Source of the DNA: Deltaproteobacteria bacterium
GTDB taxonomy: Bacteria > Desulfobacterota > DSM-4660 > Desulfatiglandales > HGW-15
Reading direction: 5' to 3'
Assembly (NCBI GenBank): GCA_016932235.1
Contig: JAFGDF010000270.1
Span: forward strand, 1 to 13,029
Length of the DNA stretch: 13,029 bases
Under the pieces are notes generated by a model. That model searched no databases. It was not told the DNA's origin and worked only from the letters and a program-made list of their open reading frames with translations. The position numbers and the translations under genes are program-made. Positions 1-5,826 of this stretch are shown here, piece by piece. How positions within the stretch are numbered: position 1 is the stretch's first letter; every line of letters begins with the position of its first letter.

Positions 1-85
1 CAGCATCTTGGTGCTTTTCTAAATTCAGGTACTTTTCGGCACTCTCATTCTCATGGATCCTCCACTTGAATTTCTCCCTTAACAT
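1..85 (-). CDS. Possible 5' end of a minus-strand gene running off the window
   Basis: An open frame starts at ATG 85-83 and runs leftwards out of the window for 28 codons, rich in charged residues (begins MLREKFKWRIHENESAEKY). The composition looks protein-like and no stop occurs. There is no convincing ribosome binding site, and an in-frame stop lies only 12 nt upstream of the ATG. It is too short to assign to a family. It could be the start of a real gene or chance. A perfect 14-bp palindrome (GGTAAC-TG-GTTACC, 89-102) sits directly upstream. Confidence 0.25.
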   Translation of the reverse strand, partial: MLREKFKWRIHENESAEKYLNLEKHQDA

Positions 86-88
86 CAG

Positions 89-102
89 GGTAACTGGTTA
101 CC
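89..102. repeat. 14-bp palindrome GGTAAC-TG-GTTACC
   Basis: Perfect inverted repeat of two 6-bp arms with a 2-bp centre, just upstream of the partial ORF that runs off the left edge. It has the size and symmetry of an operator, but no promoter can be placed around it with confidence. Confidence 0.3.
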
Positions 103-212
103 ACGTCCCCTACATGAGCCTATATAAAAGTTACGCAAACTTTATTCCGCGACATAAAAGAGACATCCCAGCAACCAAATGAAAGTCCACTCCCTCCCAT
201 CGGAAGCCGCTT

Positions 213-362
213 CTAGGGCGTCTCGGAGACCCGAGTCACACGTCGCCCCATAATATTGTCATCTTGAATGGGCAAAATATTATCGTCAAAGGAGTCTCTG
301 ACATCCTGTCGAATGACTTTCTGTAACAAATCATAGTCTTCCTTTTCTATCATCTTATCCAA
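213..362 (-). CDS. Small hypothetical protein, about 49 aa
   Basis: A short minus-strand frame from TTG 362-360 to TAG 215-213, with a second possible start ATG at 353-351. The start is chosen because AAAAGGAG (369-376) lies 6 nt upstream of the TTG, an excellent Shine-Dalgarno match. The product is acidic at first and then polar (begins MDKMIEKEDYDLLQKVIRQD), with an amphipathic helix over about residues 4-26, no membrane segment and no family I recognise. After the stop, another frame stays open and encodes a hydrophobic stretch (WTFIWLLGCLFYVAE), so this may be the frameshifted front half of a longer gene with a C-terminal membrane helix. It lies in AT-rich accessory DNA without a clear operon partner. 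Confidence 0.4.
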   Translation of the reverse strand: MDKMIEKEDYDLLQKVIRQDVRDSFDDNILPIQDDNIMGRRVTRVSETP

Positions 363-543
363 GCCTCACTCCTTTTTACTAACAGATGCTAAGGTCGTGG
401 TTAGATTTGACCATTTTTCAATATATGACCACTATTTCGCGTCACCCGGTCCTCCTCCGCCCACCTTTTGATTTTAAATATTCATCGATAAATCAATGTG
501 TTGGATCGAATAAAGTTGCAATTATGCAGTCTGGCACGTAAAA

Positions 544-658
544 GGGGACGTTCGTGCGGAGCGTGCATAACCTTCCAGGTAAAACGGTACATCCTAAACG
601 ACTTTTGGATATCGCCTGGAGATCACAGCCACACCCAAACCTGACATATGAGAATAAT
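544..658. repeat. 115-bp direct repeat, copy 1
   Basis: Aligns without gaps to 2859-2973 in the same orientation. The first 85 bp are close to 90% identical, and the last 30 bp are weaker but end in a shared GAGAATAAT. The core reads CCAGGTAAAACGG...GGATATCGCCTGGAGATC. In this copy the CCAGG/CCTGG arms are kept but the outer stem is partly broken compared with copy 2. Most differences are G/A or C/T transitions, as in decaying non-coding copies. No transposase lies beside it. Confidence 0.75.
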
Positions 659-917
659 CTCCGGGACGAAAAAATAAGGAACAAGAATACATAAGGCAAG
701 CTGATCGGCAATTGTATCGGACCCACCTAGGCCACAATCTCTTGAATTTAAGACATATTTTCTGGTATAGCTGAGATCATCATTTTAAAATCATTACCGA
801 AGATACAAACAAAATTTTTGAATTTATCGAAATTAAAGGTTCATTTGGGTAGTCTATATTTCGGGAAAGGTAAAGATTAGAATCTCAAATCGTAATCAAA
901 TCAAGATAATGTTTTCT

Positions 918-974
918 TTAAACCATGTAGACCTATAATGAGGATTGGGTTTTCGACTCCCCCCGCCTCAACCA
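918..974 (+). pseudogene. ssrA: 3'-end remnant of tmRNA (ssrA), likely attachment site
   Basis: The stretch AAACCATGTAGACCTATAA followed by GGGTTTTCGACTCCCCCCG and CCTCAACCA matches the layout of the last 55-60 nt of bacterial tmRNA: a CATGTAGA segment, a T-arm with TTCGACT loop, an acceptor strand close to CGCCTC, and CCA. The T-stem 5' arm no longer pairs properly and CCTCC is CCTCA. No upstream tmRNA (5' acceptor, tag reading frame, pseudoknots) is visible, so this is a fragment and not a working gene. ssrA 3' ends are a known integration target, so the simplest reading is an attR-type scar of an integrated element whose intact ssrA would lie to the left, outside the window. Confidence 0.5.
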
Positions 975-1269
975 ATAAAATCAATAATTTACACCCTCGG
1001 AAAGACCAATTGGGCTACTTTTTTCAAATTTGGATGAACATTTACTACCTTCTTTGAAGCAATACTGTTTGTTGCCATCCCTCTAATCAATTCAACTTTC
1101 TATATCGAAGCCAATTATAGGTCATTAATAAATGCCTATTCGCATTAGACTAAAATTATCGAAATCATACAAAAATTTATTTATTATCGCCTTGTTTAAT
1201 AAACTCAATATATTTGTTTGGCACAGAGGTATTAGAAATTAAAAATAATCACACAGAATAATATTTTTG

Positions 1270-1297
1270 TTGACAAAATTCACATTTATGATATATT
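1270..1297 (+). promoter_or_regulatory. Promoter of the parA-like operon
   Basis: A perfect -35 TTGACA (1270-1275) and a -10 TATATT (1292-1297) are separated by 16 bp, preceded by a very AT-rich tract that could act as an UP element. The start codon lies 33 bp downstream of the -10. ATGAT (1288-1292) and ATCAT (1303-1307) form a small inverted repeat overlapping the -10, a possible operator for the HTH-bearing ParA itself. The promoter is seen in the sequence; autoregulation is inference. Confidence 0.65.
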
Positions 1298-1330
1298 GTG
1301 ACATCATCATATTTATGAAAGGAGTTGCTT

Positions 1331-2404
1331 ATGTCTACAGAAAAACTTGTCGGAATTGCCGAAATTGCTGATTTTGCTGGTGTTACTAAACAAGCCGTAA
1401 GCAATTGGCGCATGCGCTACGACCATTTCCCACGCCCAATACAGAACCTCCAAAGTGGTCCAGTTTGGGATCGAGAAAATATCGAAGCTTGGGTAAAAAG
1501 TTTTAAGGGCGAGGAAACACATGTTCTTAGCTTCATCAACTTAAAAGGTGGTGTAGCGAAAACCACAACCGCTGTTGCCGTATCAGAAATGCTTGCACAA
1601 GAGGAACGCAAACACGTTCTGTTAATTGACCTCGACCCACAGACCAACGCAACAGTTACACTCATTTCAGAAGAGAAATGGGCAGAAATGGACAAAGATG
1701 GTCGAACTATCGCCCAGCTCTTTGATGATCGACTTAATCCACAAAATACGCCAAAATTCGAAATTGAGAAAGCCATCGAACATCGCGTATCAACGATTAA
1801 CGATGGCATCCCACGACTTGATTTACTGGCTTCAAGTATTCGTCTAATCGATATCCAAGATCGTATCCCAATGATCGCGCTTTCCGGTAACTTTACCGCC
1901 AATCCTCTTGAAATTCTAAGGGTTGCTCTTCAACCAGTGCTCGACCGTTACGATTATATCATCATCGATTGTCCGCCAAGCCTTGGGACCGTCACTAAAA
2001 ACGGCTTGCGAATCTCCACTGGTTATGTGATACCTACCATACCAGACATCGTTTCTACTTGGGGCATCTACCAGATTATAAGCAATGTAGAGGGTTTTGC
2101 GCTAGATATTGGGCGTTCAATTCCCGCTCTAGGCATCATTGCAACAAAGGTGCAAGCCAATAGCCTCCATAGACGCGTGATTGAGGATCTAAAAGCAAGA
2201 CGACTGGGCCATTTTGGTGAACCCGGCATGTTGCCACAACCCGCACTCTTTAATAATATTCTACCTCAAACTGTCGGGGTAGCACGTGGATCAGATGTAG
2301 ACGCCGACATTCGTACCTTCAAAGGAAAATATGGCACCGCCTACAACGCGCTACATGGCATTACTCAGGAGATCAAACAATTATGCGAAAAGAAAAAAAA
2401 TTAA
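1331..2404 (+). CDS. ParA/MinD-family ATPase with N-terminal helix-turn-helix
   Basis: A 357-aa Walker-type ATPase of the ParA family, which segregates plasmids, chromosomes or islands by ATP-dependent DNA binding and release. Residues 6-57 form an AlpA/excisionase-like or MerR-like winged HTH (AEIADFAGVTKQAVSNWR, then FPRPIQ and VWDRENIEAWV). The ATPase follows: deviant Walker A KGGVAKTT at 72-79, A' LLIDLDPQ at 97-104, Walker B IIIDCPPS at 210-217. ATG 1331 is chosen over TTG 1325 because AAAGGAG (1318-1324) is correctly spaced only for the ATG. The next gene overlaps its end by 22 bp. Type Ia plasmid ParA proteins also carry an N-terminal HTH and repress their own operon, but this HTH looks excisionase-like. 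No ParB-like gene is in the window. The role, partition or maintenance of a mobile element, is inferred. Confidence 0.9.
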   Translation: MSTEKLVGIAEIADFAGVTKQAVSNWRMRYDHFPRPIQNLQSGPVWDRENIEAWVKSFKGEETHVLSFINLKGGVAKTTTAVAVSEMLAQEERKHVLLIDLDPQTNATVTLISEEKWAEMDKDGRTIAQLFDDRLNPQNTPKFEIEKAIEHRVSTINDGIPRLDLLASSIRLIDIQDRIPMIALSGNFTANPLEILRVALQPVLDRYDYIIIDCPPSLGTVTKNGLRISTGYVIPTIPDIVSTWGIYQIISNVEGFALDIGRSIPALGIIATKVQANSLHRRVIEDLKARRLGHFGEPGMLPQPALFNNILPQTVGVARGSDVDADIRTFKGKYGTAYNALHGITQEIKQLCEKKKN

Positions 2405-2790
2405 TAGGAATTTTGAGCGGCTTAGTAGATTTACTAGTGGAAGAGTCTGAGCGTAATCCAGAATTTGCCACTAGACTCGATCGCATACTTTCTGATCTAC
2501 CCAAGAGAAAAACTGTCTCAAAGAGGCGCGCTAAAAAACCTCCATTACCAAAACAACTACCTGATATCTACGCAGAATGGAACGCTCGTGGAGAAATGGA
2601 ATTTCGTCTATGGATGCGTGAACAACCCATTATCATTTTACGCGCCATCATCCGTACCCAAGACTTTGATTCGACCCATCGAACCACAAAATGGAAGGAA
2701 GCAGAAAAACTGGCTGATTATATTACAGATAATTTACGTGCTCGACTTTTAAAAGGATCTGCTTTCATACGAATAGAGGCGACTGAATGA
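2383..2790 (+). CDS. Small basic protein overlapping the parA-like gene; possible partition partner
   Basis: A 135-aa soluble protein I do not recognise. Its ATG lies 22 bp inside the parA-like gene, and AGGAGA (2367-2372) is 10 nt upstream, so the pair is translationally coupled. Residues 1-40 are helical with an amphipathic leucine pattern (LIGILSGLVDLLVEESE). Residues 41-58 are strongly basic (KRKTVSKRRAKKPPLPKQ), a likely DNA-contacting linker. The C-terminal half holds aromatic and charged helices (WNARGEMEFRLWMREQP; KWKEAEKLADYITDNLRARLL). Genes directly after a parA commonly encode the DNA-binding adaptor, so a ParB-like role is plausible but not shown. The overlap contains a run of eight A residues where slippage could join the frames. 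Confidence 0.75.
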   Translation: MRKEKKLIGILSGLVDLLVEESERNPEFATRLDRILSDLPKRKTVSKRRAKKPPLPKQLPDIYAEWNARGEMEFRLWMREQPIIILRAIIRTQDFDSTHRTTKWKEAEKLADYITDNLRARLLKGSAFIRIEATE

Positions 2791-3221
2791 ATTGGATAAA
2801 CTTGAATACGCAATATATCTGTGCAGTAAAAAGGTGCTTCACATTTTCATATTTTGTTAGGGACGTTAGTGCAGAACATGCATAACTCTCCAGGTAAAAC
2901 GGGACATCCTTAACGACTTTTGGATATCGCCTGGAGATCACAGATACATTTAAAACTGCGATACGAGAATAATTCAGAAGGCAAATGAGGAGATTTATGT
3001 ACATGTCGTGGCCAGAAATTGAAGCTTTTCAAAAGACGCATTTTTGTATAATATTCTCATATTAACAACCAGGCGAATGACTGATATCATGGGAATAATC
3101 TCAAATTCAAGTGTAATTTTAAGGCGCCATTTTGTGACTGGTGCATATCGGTAAAATCTCCATTCACTCACTTAGGTGGTAAGAATGAGCGTGTGCAGAG
3201 AATTTGTCGAGGAGGGAAACG
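2791..3221. other. Gene-free stretch with repeat copy 2
   Basis: About 430 bp between the parA-like operon and the DUF1232 gene. It contains copy 2 of the 115-bp repeat (2859-2973). The remainder, 2974-3200, is AT-rich, with no convincing ORF, promoter or terminator. A minus-strand frame over 2765-3004 is a by-product of the repeat. Confidence 0.6.
2859..2973. repeat. 115-bp direct repeat, copy 2, with nested hairpin
   Basis: Same orientation as copy 1 at 544-658. This copy keeps a clear nested structure: an outer perfect 8-bp stem TCTCCAGG (2887-2894) / CCTGGAGA (2930-2937), then an inner 7-bp stem GACATCC (2903-2909) / GGATATC (2922-2928) with one G-T pair, around a 12-nt loop. A second arm pair GTTAGTGC (2865-2872) / GCATAAC (2880-2886) sits beside it. 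Folded single-strand ends of this sort are typical of elements moved as single strands or of structured RNAs. Together the copies bracket about 2.2 kb holding the tmRNA remnant and the parA-like operon. Confidence 0.75.
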
Positions 3222-3581
3222 ATGGACGAATACGATAAGCACTACAGTGAAGAGTCCTTTTGGGAGAAGCTCAAGCAATATGGCATTGTGATTGGCCGAA
3301 AGGGTGTAGAGATCTCGCTAACCCTTTATTACTGCCTGCAAGATCCCGACACGCCTACCAGAACAAAAGCAATAATTGCAGGCGCTTTGGGGTACCTCAT
3401 ATTCCCGCTTGACACAATTCCAGACCTACTGCCAGCAGTCGGCTTTTCCGATGACTTGGGCGCTCTCGCATTAGCGCTGGCCGTCGTGGCAATCCATGTA
3501 AAGGACGAACACAAGAACCATGCGAAGGAAACACTCTCACGTTGGTTTGGCACTGATGACGACGATCCAGTGAGGGCATGA
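3222..3581 (+). CDS. YkvA family protein (DUF1232)
   Basis: A 119-aa protein of the DUF1232/YkvA family. Family proteins are small and membrane-associated, and their biochemical function is not established. The family core lies at about residues 38-85: YYCLQDPDTPTRTKAI, then GYLIFPLDTIPDLLP, then GFSDDLGALALALAVV, with the conserved P-x-D-x-I/L-P-D and G-x-x-D-D motifs intact. The hydrophobic segments at about 49-68 and 80-94 probably touch the membrane. The tail is acidic (TDDDDP). The start at ATG 3222 is set by GGAGGG (3211-3216) 5 nt upstream; an in-frame upstream start at 3204 lacks this support. It stands alone, with no operon partner. Confidence 0.88.
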   Translation: MDEYDKHYSEESFWEKLKQYGIVIGRKGVEISLTLYYCLQDPDTPTRTKAIIAGALGYLIFPLDTIPDLLPAVGFSDDLGALALALAVVAIHVKDEHKNHAKETLSRWFGTDDDDPVRA

Positions 3582-3880
3582 TGGAATGTGCATCGGACCA
3601 GCGCAAGAGCTGTGCGCCGATGATCGCAAACGTTACAAATATCTTTAAAATACTTCATGTAATTTACCAATCATCAAATCTGGTATAGCTCCAACTGATT
3701 GACATCTGACCCTGAGTTCATGTACTGATATGTAATGCAACCTTACCAAAACCATTGTATAGGAGAATATCGAAAAAGAAAGATGATTTAGTTTCATAAA
3801 CTGAAAACCCCACATCTCTATTTGAGAAATGGGGTTCTTATCATTCCACCGCAACTTCTGTTAAAACTTATTTATTTTTT
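3582..3880. other. Intergenic stretch with a terminator hairpin
   Basis: About 300 bp between converging genes. The only structure I can support is the hairpin at 3806-3836. The stretch at 3700-3750, TTGACATCTGACCCTGAG and following, faintly resembles REP-like repeats found beside Y1 transposases in related bacteria, but only one degenerate unit is present. Confidence 0.5.
3806..3836 (-). terminator. Terminator of the ribbon-helix-helix gene
   Basis: AACCCCA (3806-3812) pairs with TGGGGTT (3830-3836), with an additional inner TCTC/GAGA pairing. Read on the minus strand the stem ends in GGGGTTTTC, so it has a short U tract. It lies 45 bp past the stop codon of the minus-strand gene 3881-4093, the natural position for its intrinsic terminator. 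It could also stop weak readthrough from the DUF1232 gene. Confidence 0.6.
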
Positions 3881-4093
3881 TTATTCCTTCTTAACAATAT
3901 CCTGATGGAAAAGGTCACCTTGCTCAGATCCCCCTTTTCCCTGAGCCTTCTTTTCTTCATATTTCTGTAACAGGTCCTGAATAGCCTCTTCCATCAAATC
4001 ATTTGCCGAGCACTTCTCGTAGATCGCTAAAATTTTGATTTTCTGAAGCAATTCGCTGTCAATCGTGGTGGTAAATCTTTCTCTCTCTGCCAT
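3881..4093 (-). CDS. Ribbon-helix-helix (CopG/Arc-type) DNA-binding protein
   Basis: A 70-aa protein with one ribbon-helix-helix domain over residues 5-45: the strand RFTTTID, helix 1 SELLQKIKILAIYEKC, then SANDLMEEAIQDLLQKYEE. Proteins of this fold bind operator DNA as dimers and often serve as antitoxins of toxin-antitoxin pairs or as plasmid regulators. The C-terminal tail (about 46-70) is polar and probably disordered, as in many antitoxins that wrap a toxin. ATG 4093 is preferred over ATG 4111 because GGAG sits 7 nt before it. No toxin gene lies on either side: upstream is the integrase fragment on the opposite strand, downstream is the terminator. It is therefore either a solitary regulator or an orphaned antitoxin. 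Confidence 0.85.
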   Translation of the reverse strand: MAERERFTTTIDSELLQKIKILAIYEKCSANDLMEEAIQDLLQKYEEKKAQGKGGSEQGDLFHQDIVKKE

Positions 4094-4123
4094 AAGTGGT
4101 CTCCATTCCATAAGACCATCTGT

Positions 4124-4522
4124 AAGAAAAAGGGCCTTGAGCTAGGCCTTGGTGATGCTCCTGAATATGTATTCACTAATAATGTTGGTGAATTAATTGA
4201 TTTGGATAACTGGCGAAGGCGCGTTTTTAATAAGGCACTTGAAAAGGCTGGAATGAGGCATATCAGGATTCATGATCTGAGACACACATATGCAACTATC
4301 AGGATCAGCGAAGGGCATGACATCGTTGATGTATCAAATCAGCTAGGGCATCATTCAGAGGCATTCACATTAAAAGTCTATAATCACTGGCTGCCTGGTA
4401 AGAGAAAAGCGGAAATAGACACCCTGGATGATCCAGAATTTACGAGCTCATCTGCACCCTATATGCACCCCACCACCGATGAGCATAAAAAAAGATCGAC
4501 TGAAAATCAGCCAACCTATTGA
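4124..4522 (+). pseudogene. 5'-truncated tyrosine integrase (C-terminal catalytic part)
   Basis: Only the C-terminal part, about 132 codons, of a phage/island-type tyrosine recombinase remains. Homology is recognisable from about 4133 (GLELGLGDAPEYVFTNN, then DNWRRRVFNKALEKAG) to the stop at 4522. Visible catalytic residues are H and R of IHDLRHTYAT, the second histidine box LGHHS, and the nucleophile Tyr of KVYNHW. The N-terminal arm- and core-binding domains and the first catalytic Arg are missing. There is no start codon with a ribosome site; the first in-frame possibility is TTG 4202, which would remove more of the fold. The 5' break lies opposite the upstream end of the ribbon-helix-helix gene, so an insertion or deletion joined them. 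It ends 6 bp from the 3' end of tRNA-Ala, the usual target of such integrases. Confidence 0.85.
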
Positions 4523-4528
4523 TTTTAC

Positions 4529-4604
<76 letters not shown>

Positions 4605-4616
4605 GCTTTTCGAAGG

Positions 4617-4645
4617 ACTATAGCAGTGTGATTTTTCGATGTCAA
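4617..4645 (-). promoter_or_regulatory. Promoter of tRNA-Ala
   Basis: On the minus strand, -35 TTGACA (4640-4645) and -10 TATAGT (4617-4622) are separated by exactly 17 bp. The -10 ends 12 bp before the mature tRNA 5' end. It is a near-consensus housekeeping sigma factor promoter, as expected for a tRNA gene. Confidence 0.85.
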
Positions 4646-4723
4646 CAGTATATTGAATAGCTTTTTTTCTAAAGTGGTCTGTTTTATGCCGTGCCCACCG
4701 CAAAGCAACCGCTAGATGGGTAG

Positions 4724-4763
4724 ACGCATGATTCTTCGCAGGTTTCCTTCGAAGATCATGCGT
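4724..4763. terminator. Long hairpin downstream of the tct operon
   Basis: ACGCATGA-T-TCTTCG pairs with CGAAGATCATGCGT around an 11-nt loop: a 14-bp stem with a single bulged T. It lies 34 bp past the tctC stop codon, the right place to end that operon. The flanking T tract (TTTT, 4763-4766) is on the plus strand, so on the minus strand it would act without a clear U tail. It may be bidirectional, or mainly protect the mRNA 3' end. Confidence 0.55.
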
Positions 4764-4796
4764 TTTCCCACTCTGAAATGGCCATATCCCATCAAT

Positions 4797-5780
4797 CTAC
4801 CGTGGCTGTGTTGCCACCTCGTCAAGCAGGCCCACTTCCTTGAGCCGCTGGGCCTCATTTGTCCAGAGATCTTCCAGAAACTTGGTTAACTCCTTGCTCC
4901 GCATAATGCGGGGCAACATGGCCGTGTTATCCACCGCCTTTTGTACGGCAGGGGTGTCCATGGCTTTTTCAAAGGCATCTTCCAGTATACTGACTTTTTC
5001 CGGTTCCAGGCCGGCAGGGGCCCAAATGCCGAAGTATGAATTGTTATAGTAGTCGTAGCCCAGGTCAAAGAGCGTCGGGACATCCGGGAACTGTTTCAGC
5101 CTCTTGTAAGTAGAAACTGCAAGGAGCCGGGTCTGCCCCTTTACCGCATACATAACCCCTGTGTGGATCAGGTCCACATGCCCCCCCAGGAGGGCTGTAA
5201 GCTCTTCGGAAGATCCGCCAAAAGGGATCTCGGTCCACTTGAAATTCTCTTTCCTCTGGATGGTCACCATAGATAGATGAATCGGGGTGCCGGTCCCTGA
5301 GGTGCTGTATTTCAGCTTCCCCGGATTTTTTCGGCCATAATCGATCAATTCCTGAAAATTATTAAAGGGTGAGTCTGGTTTCACCTGAATTCCCGCGGAC
5401 GGGTGCAGGACTCCCAGGATACTCGTAAAGCTTGCCAGGGGTTTAAAGGGCGCCTTCATGCGCAGGGGGAATATGATTATCCCCGTGCTGCTACCGAGAA
5501 TGAGGTTATATCCGTCAGGATCCTCCCCGGCGAGGATGCCAAGACCCACCGAGCCTCCTCCTCCCCCCGGCTTGTTCACCACTACAAGCGGCTGGCCCAA
5601 AATCTTCTCCGCGCCCGCACAAAGGGCCCGGGTAAACACGTCCATGGGGCCGCCTGCGCTCATGGGGCAGATTACGGTAATAGGCTTTTCAGGGTACGCC
5701 GCCAGGGCGGGCGAAAAAATCATAATTCCAAAAAGAAAGGTTACCATTATAGCCAGACTGATTTTCAAACTTGATTTCAT
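4797..5780 (-). CDS. tctC: TctC-type solute receptor of a tripartite tricarboxylate transporter
   Basis: A 327-aa periplasmic substrate-binding protein of the Bug/TctC family, which captures carboxylates and delivers them to the TctA/TctB membrane complex. Residues 1-28 are a signal peptide (KSSLKIS, hydrophobic core, ALA cleavage motif before AYPEKP). Family marks follow: PITVICPMSAGGPMD at about 33-47, VVVNKPGGGGGSVG at about 66-79, and the tail helices. The size fits the family (about 300-330 aa). ATG 5780 is fixed by a GGAGGT site (5787-5792) 6 nt upstream. It is the last gene of the minus-strand operon, 46 bp after tctA. The ligand is unknown: Bug receptors bind many aromatic, di- and tricarboxylic acids, and the binding pocket cannot be read for specificity here. 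Confidence 0.93.
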   Translation of the reverse strand: MKSSLKISLAIMVTFLFGIMIFSPALAAYPEKPITVICPMSAGGPMDVFTRALCAGAEKILGQPLVVVNKPGGGGGSVGLGILAGEDPDGYNLILGSSTGIIIFPLRMKAPFKPLASFTSILGVLHPSAGIQVKPDSPFNNFQELIDYGRKNPGKLKYSTSGTGTPIHLSMVTIQRKENFKWTEIPFGGSSEELTALLGGHVDLIHTGVMYAVKGQTRLLAVSTYKRLKQFPDVPTLFDLGYDYYNNSYFGIWAPAGLEPEKVSILEDAFEKAMDTPAVQKAVDNTAMLPRIMRSKELTKFLEDLWTNEAQRLKEVGLLDEVATQPR

Positions 5781-5826
5781 CTCTCTACCTCCTTTTTTTT
5801 AAATGTTTTTAATAGTATATAGGGTT

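Larger units (their letters stand above)
363..1269. other. AT-rich gene-poor stretch with element remnants
   Basis: About 900 bp with no credible protein-coding gene on either strand. It contains copy 1 of the 115-bp repeat (544-658) and a tmRNA 3'-end-like segment (918-974). The rest is strongly AT-rich, especially 1100-1269, without recognisable motifs. The one mid-length frame here (minus, 493-726) overlaps the repeat and has no ribosome binding site, so it is not called. Confidence 0.6.

Noticed and set aside
493..726. Minus-strand 77-codon ORF
   Set aside because: It reads through repeat copy 1. The equivalent frame in copy 2 is shifted and no ribosome site is present, so the sequence is not under coding constraint.
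2859..2973. Repeat as an integron attC site
   Set aside because: The paired arms look attC-like, but no GTTRRRY/RYYYAAC pair flanks the hairpin correctly and no IntI is present.
2765..3004. Minus-strand 79-codon ORF
   Set aside because: It covers repeat copy 2 and overlaps the end of the parA partner gene, with no ribosome site or protein-like conservation.
761..3690. 12-mer TCTGGTATAGCT at 761-772 and 3679-3690
   Set aside because: The match does not extend into flanking sequence, so chance in AT-rich DNA is sufficient.
3690..3750. REP-like remnant of a Y1 transposase-associated repeat
   Set aside because: Only one degenerate unit with no paired inverted copy and no transposase, too little to call.
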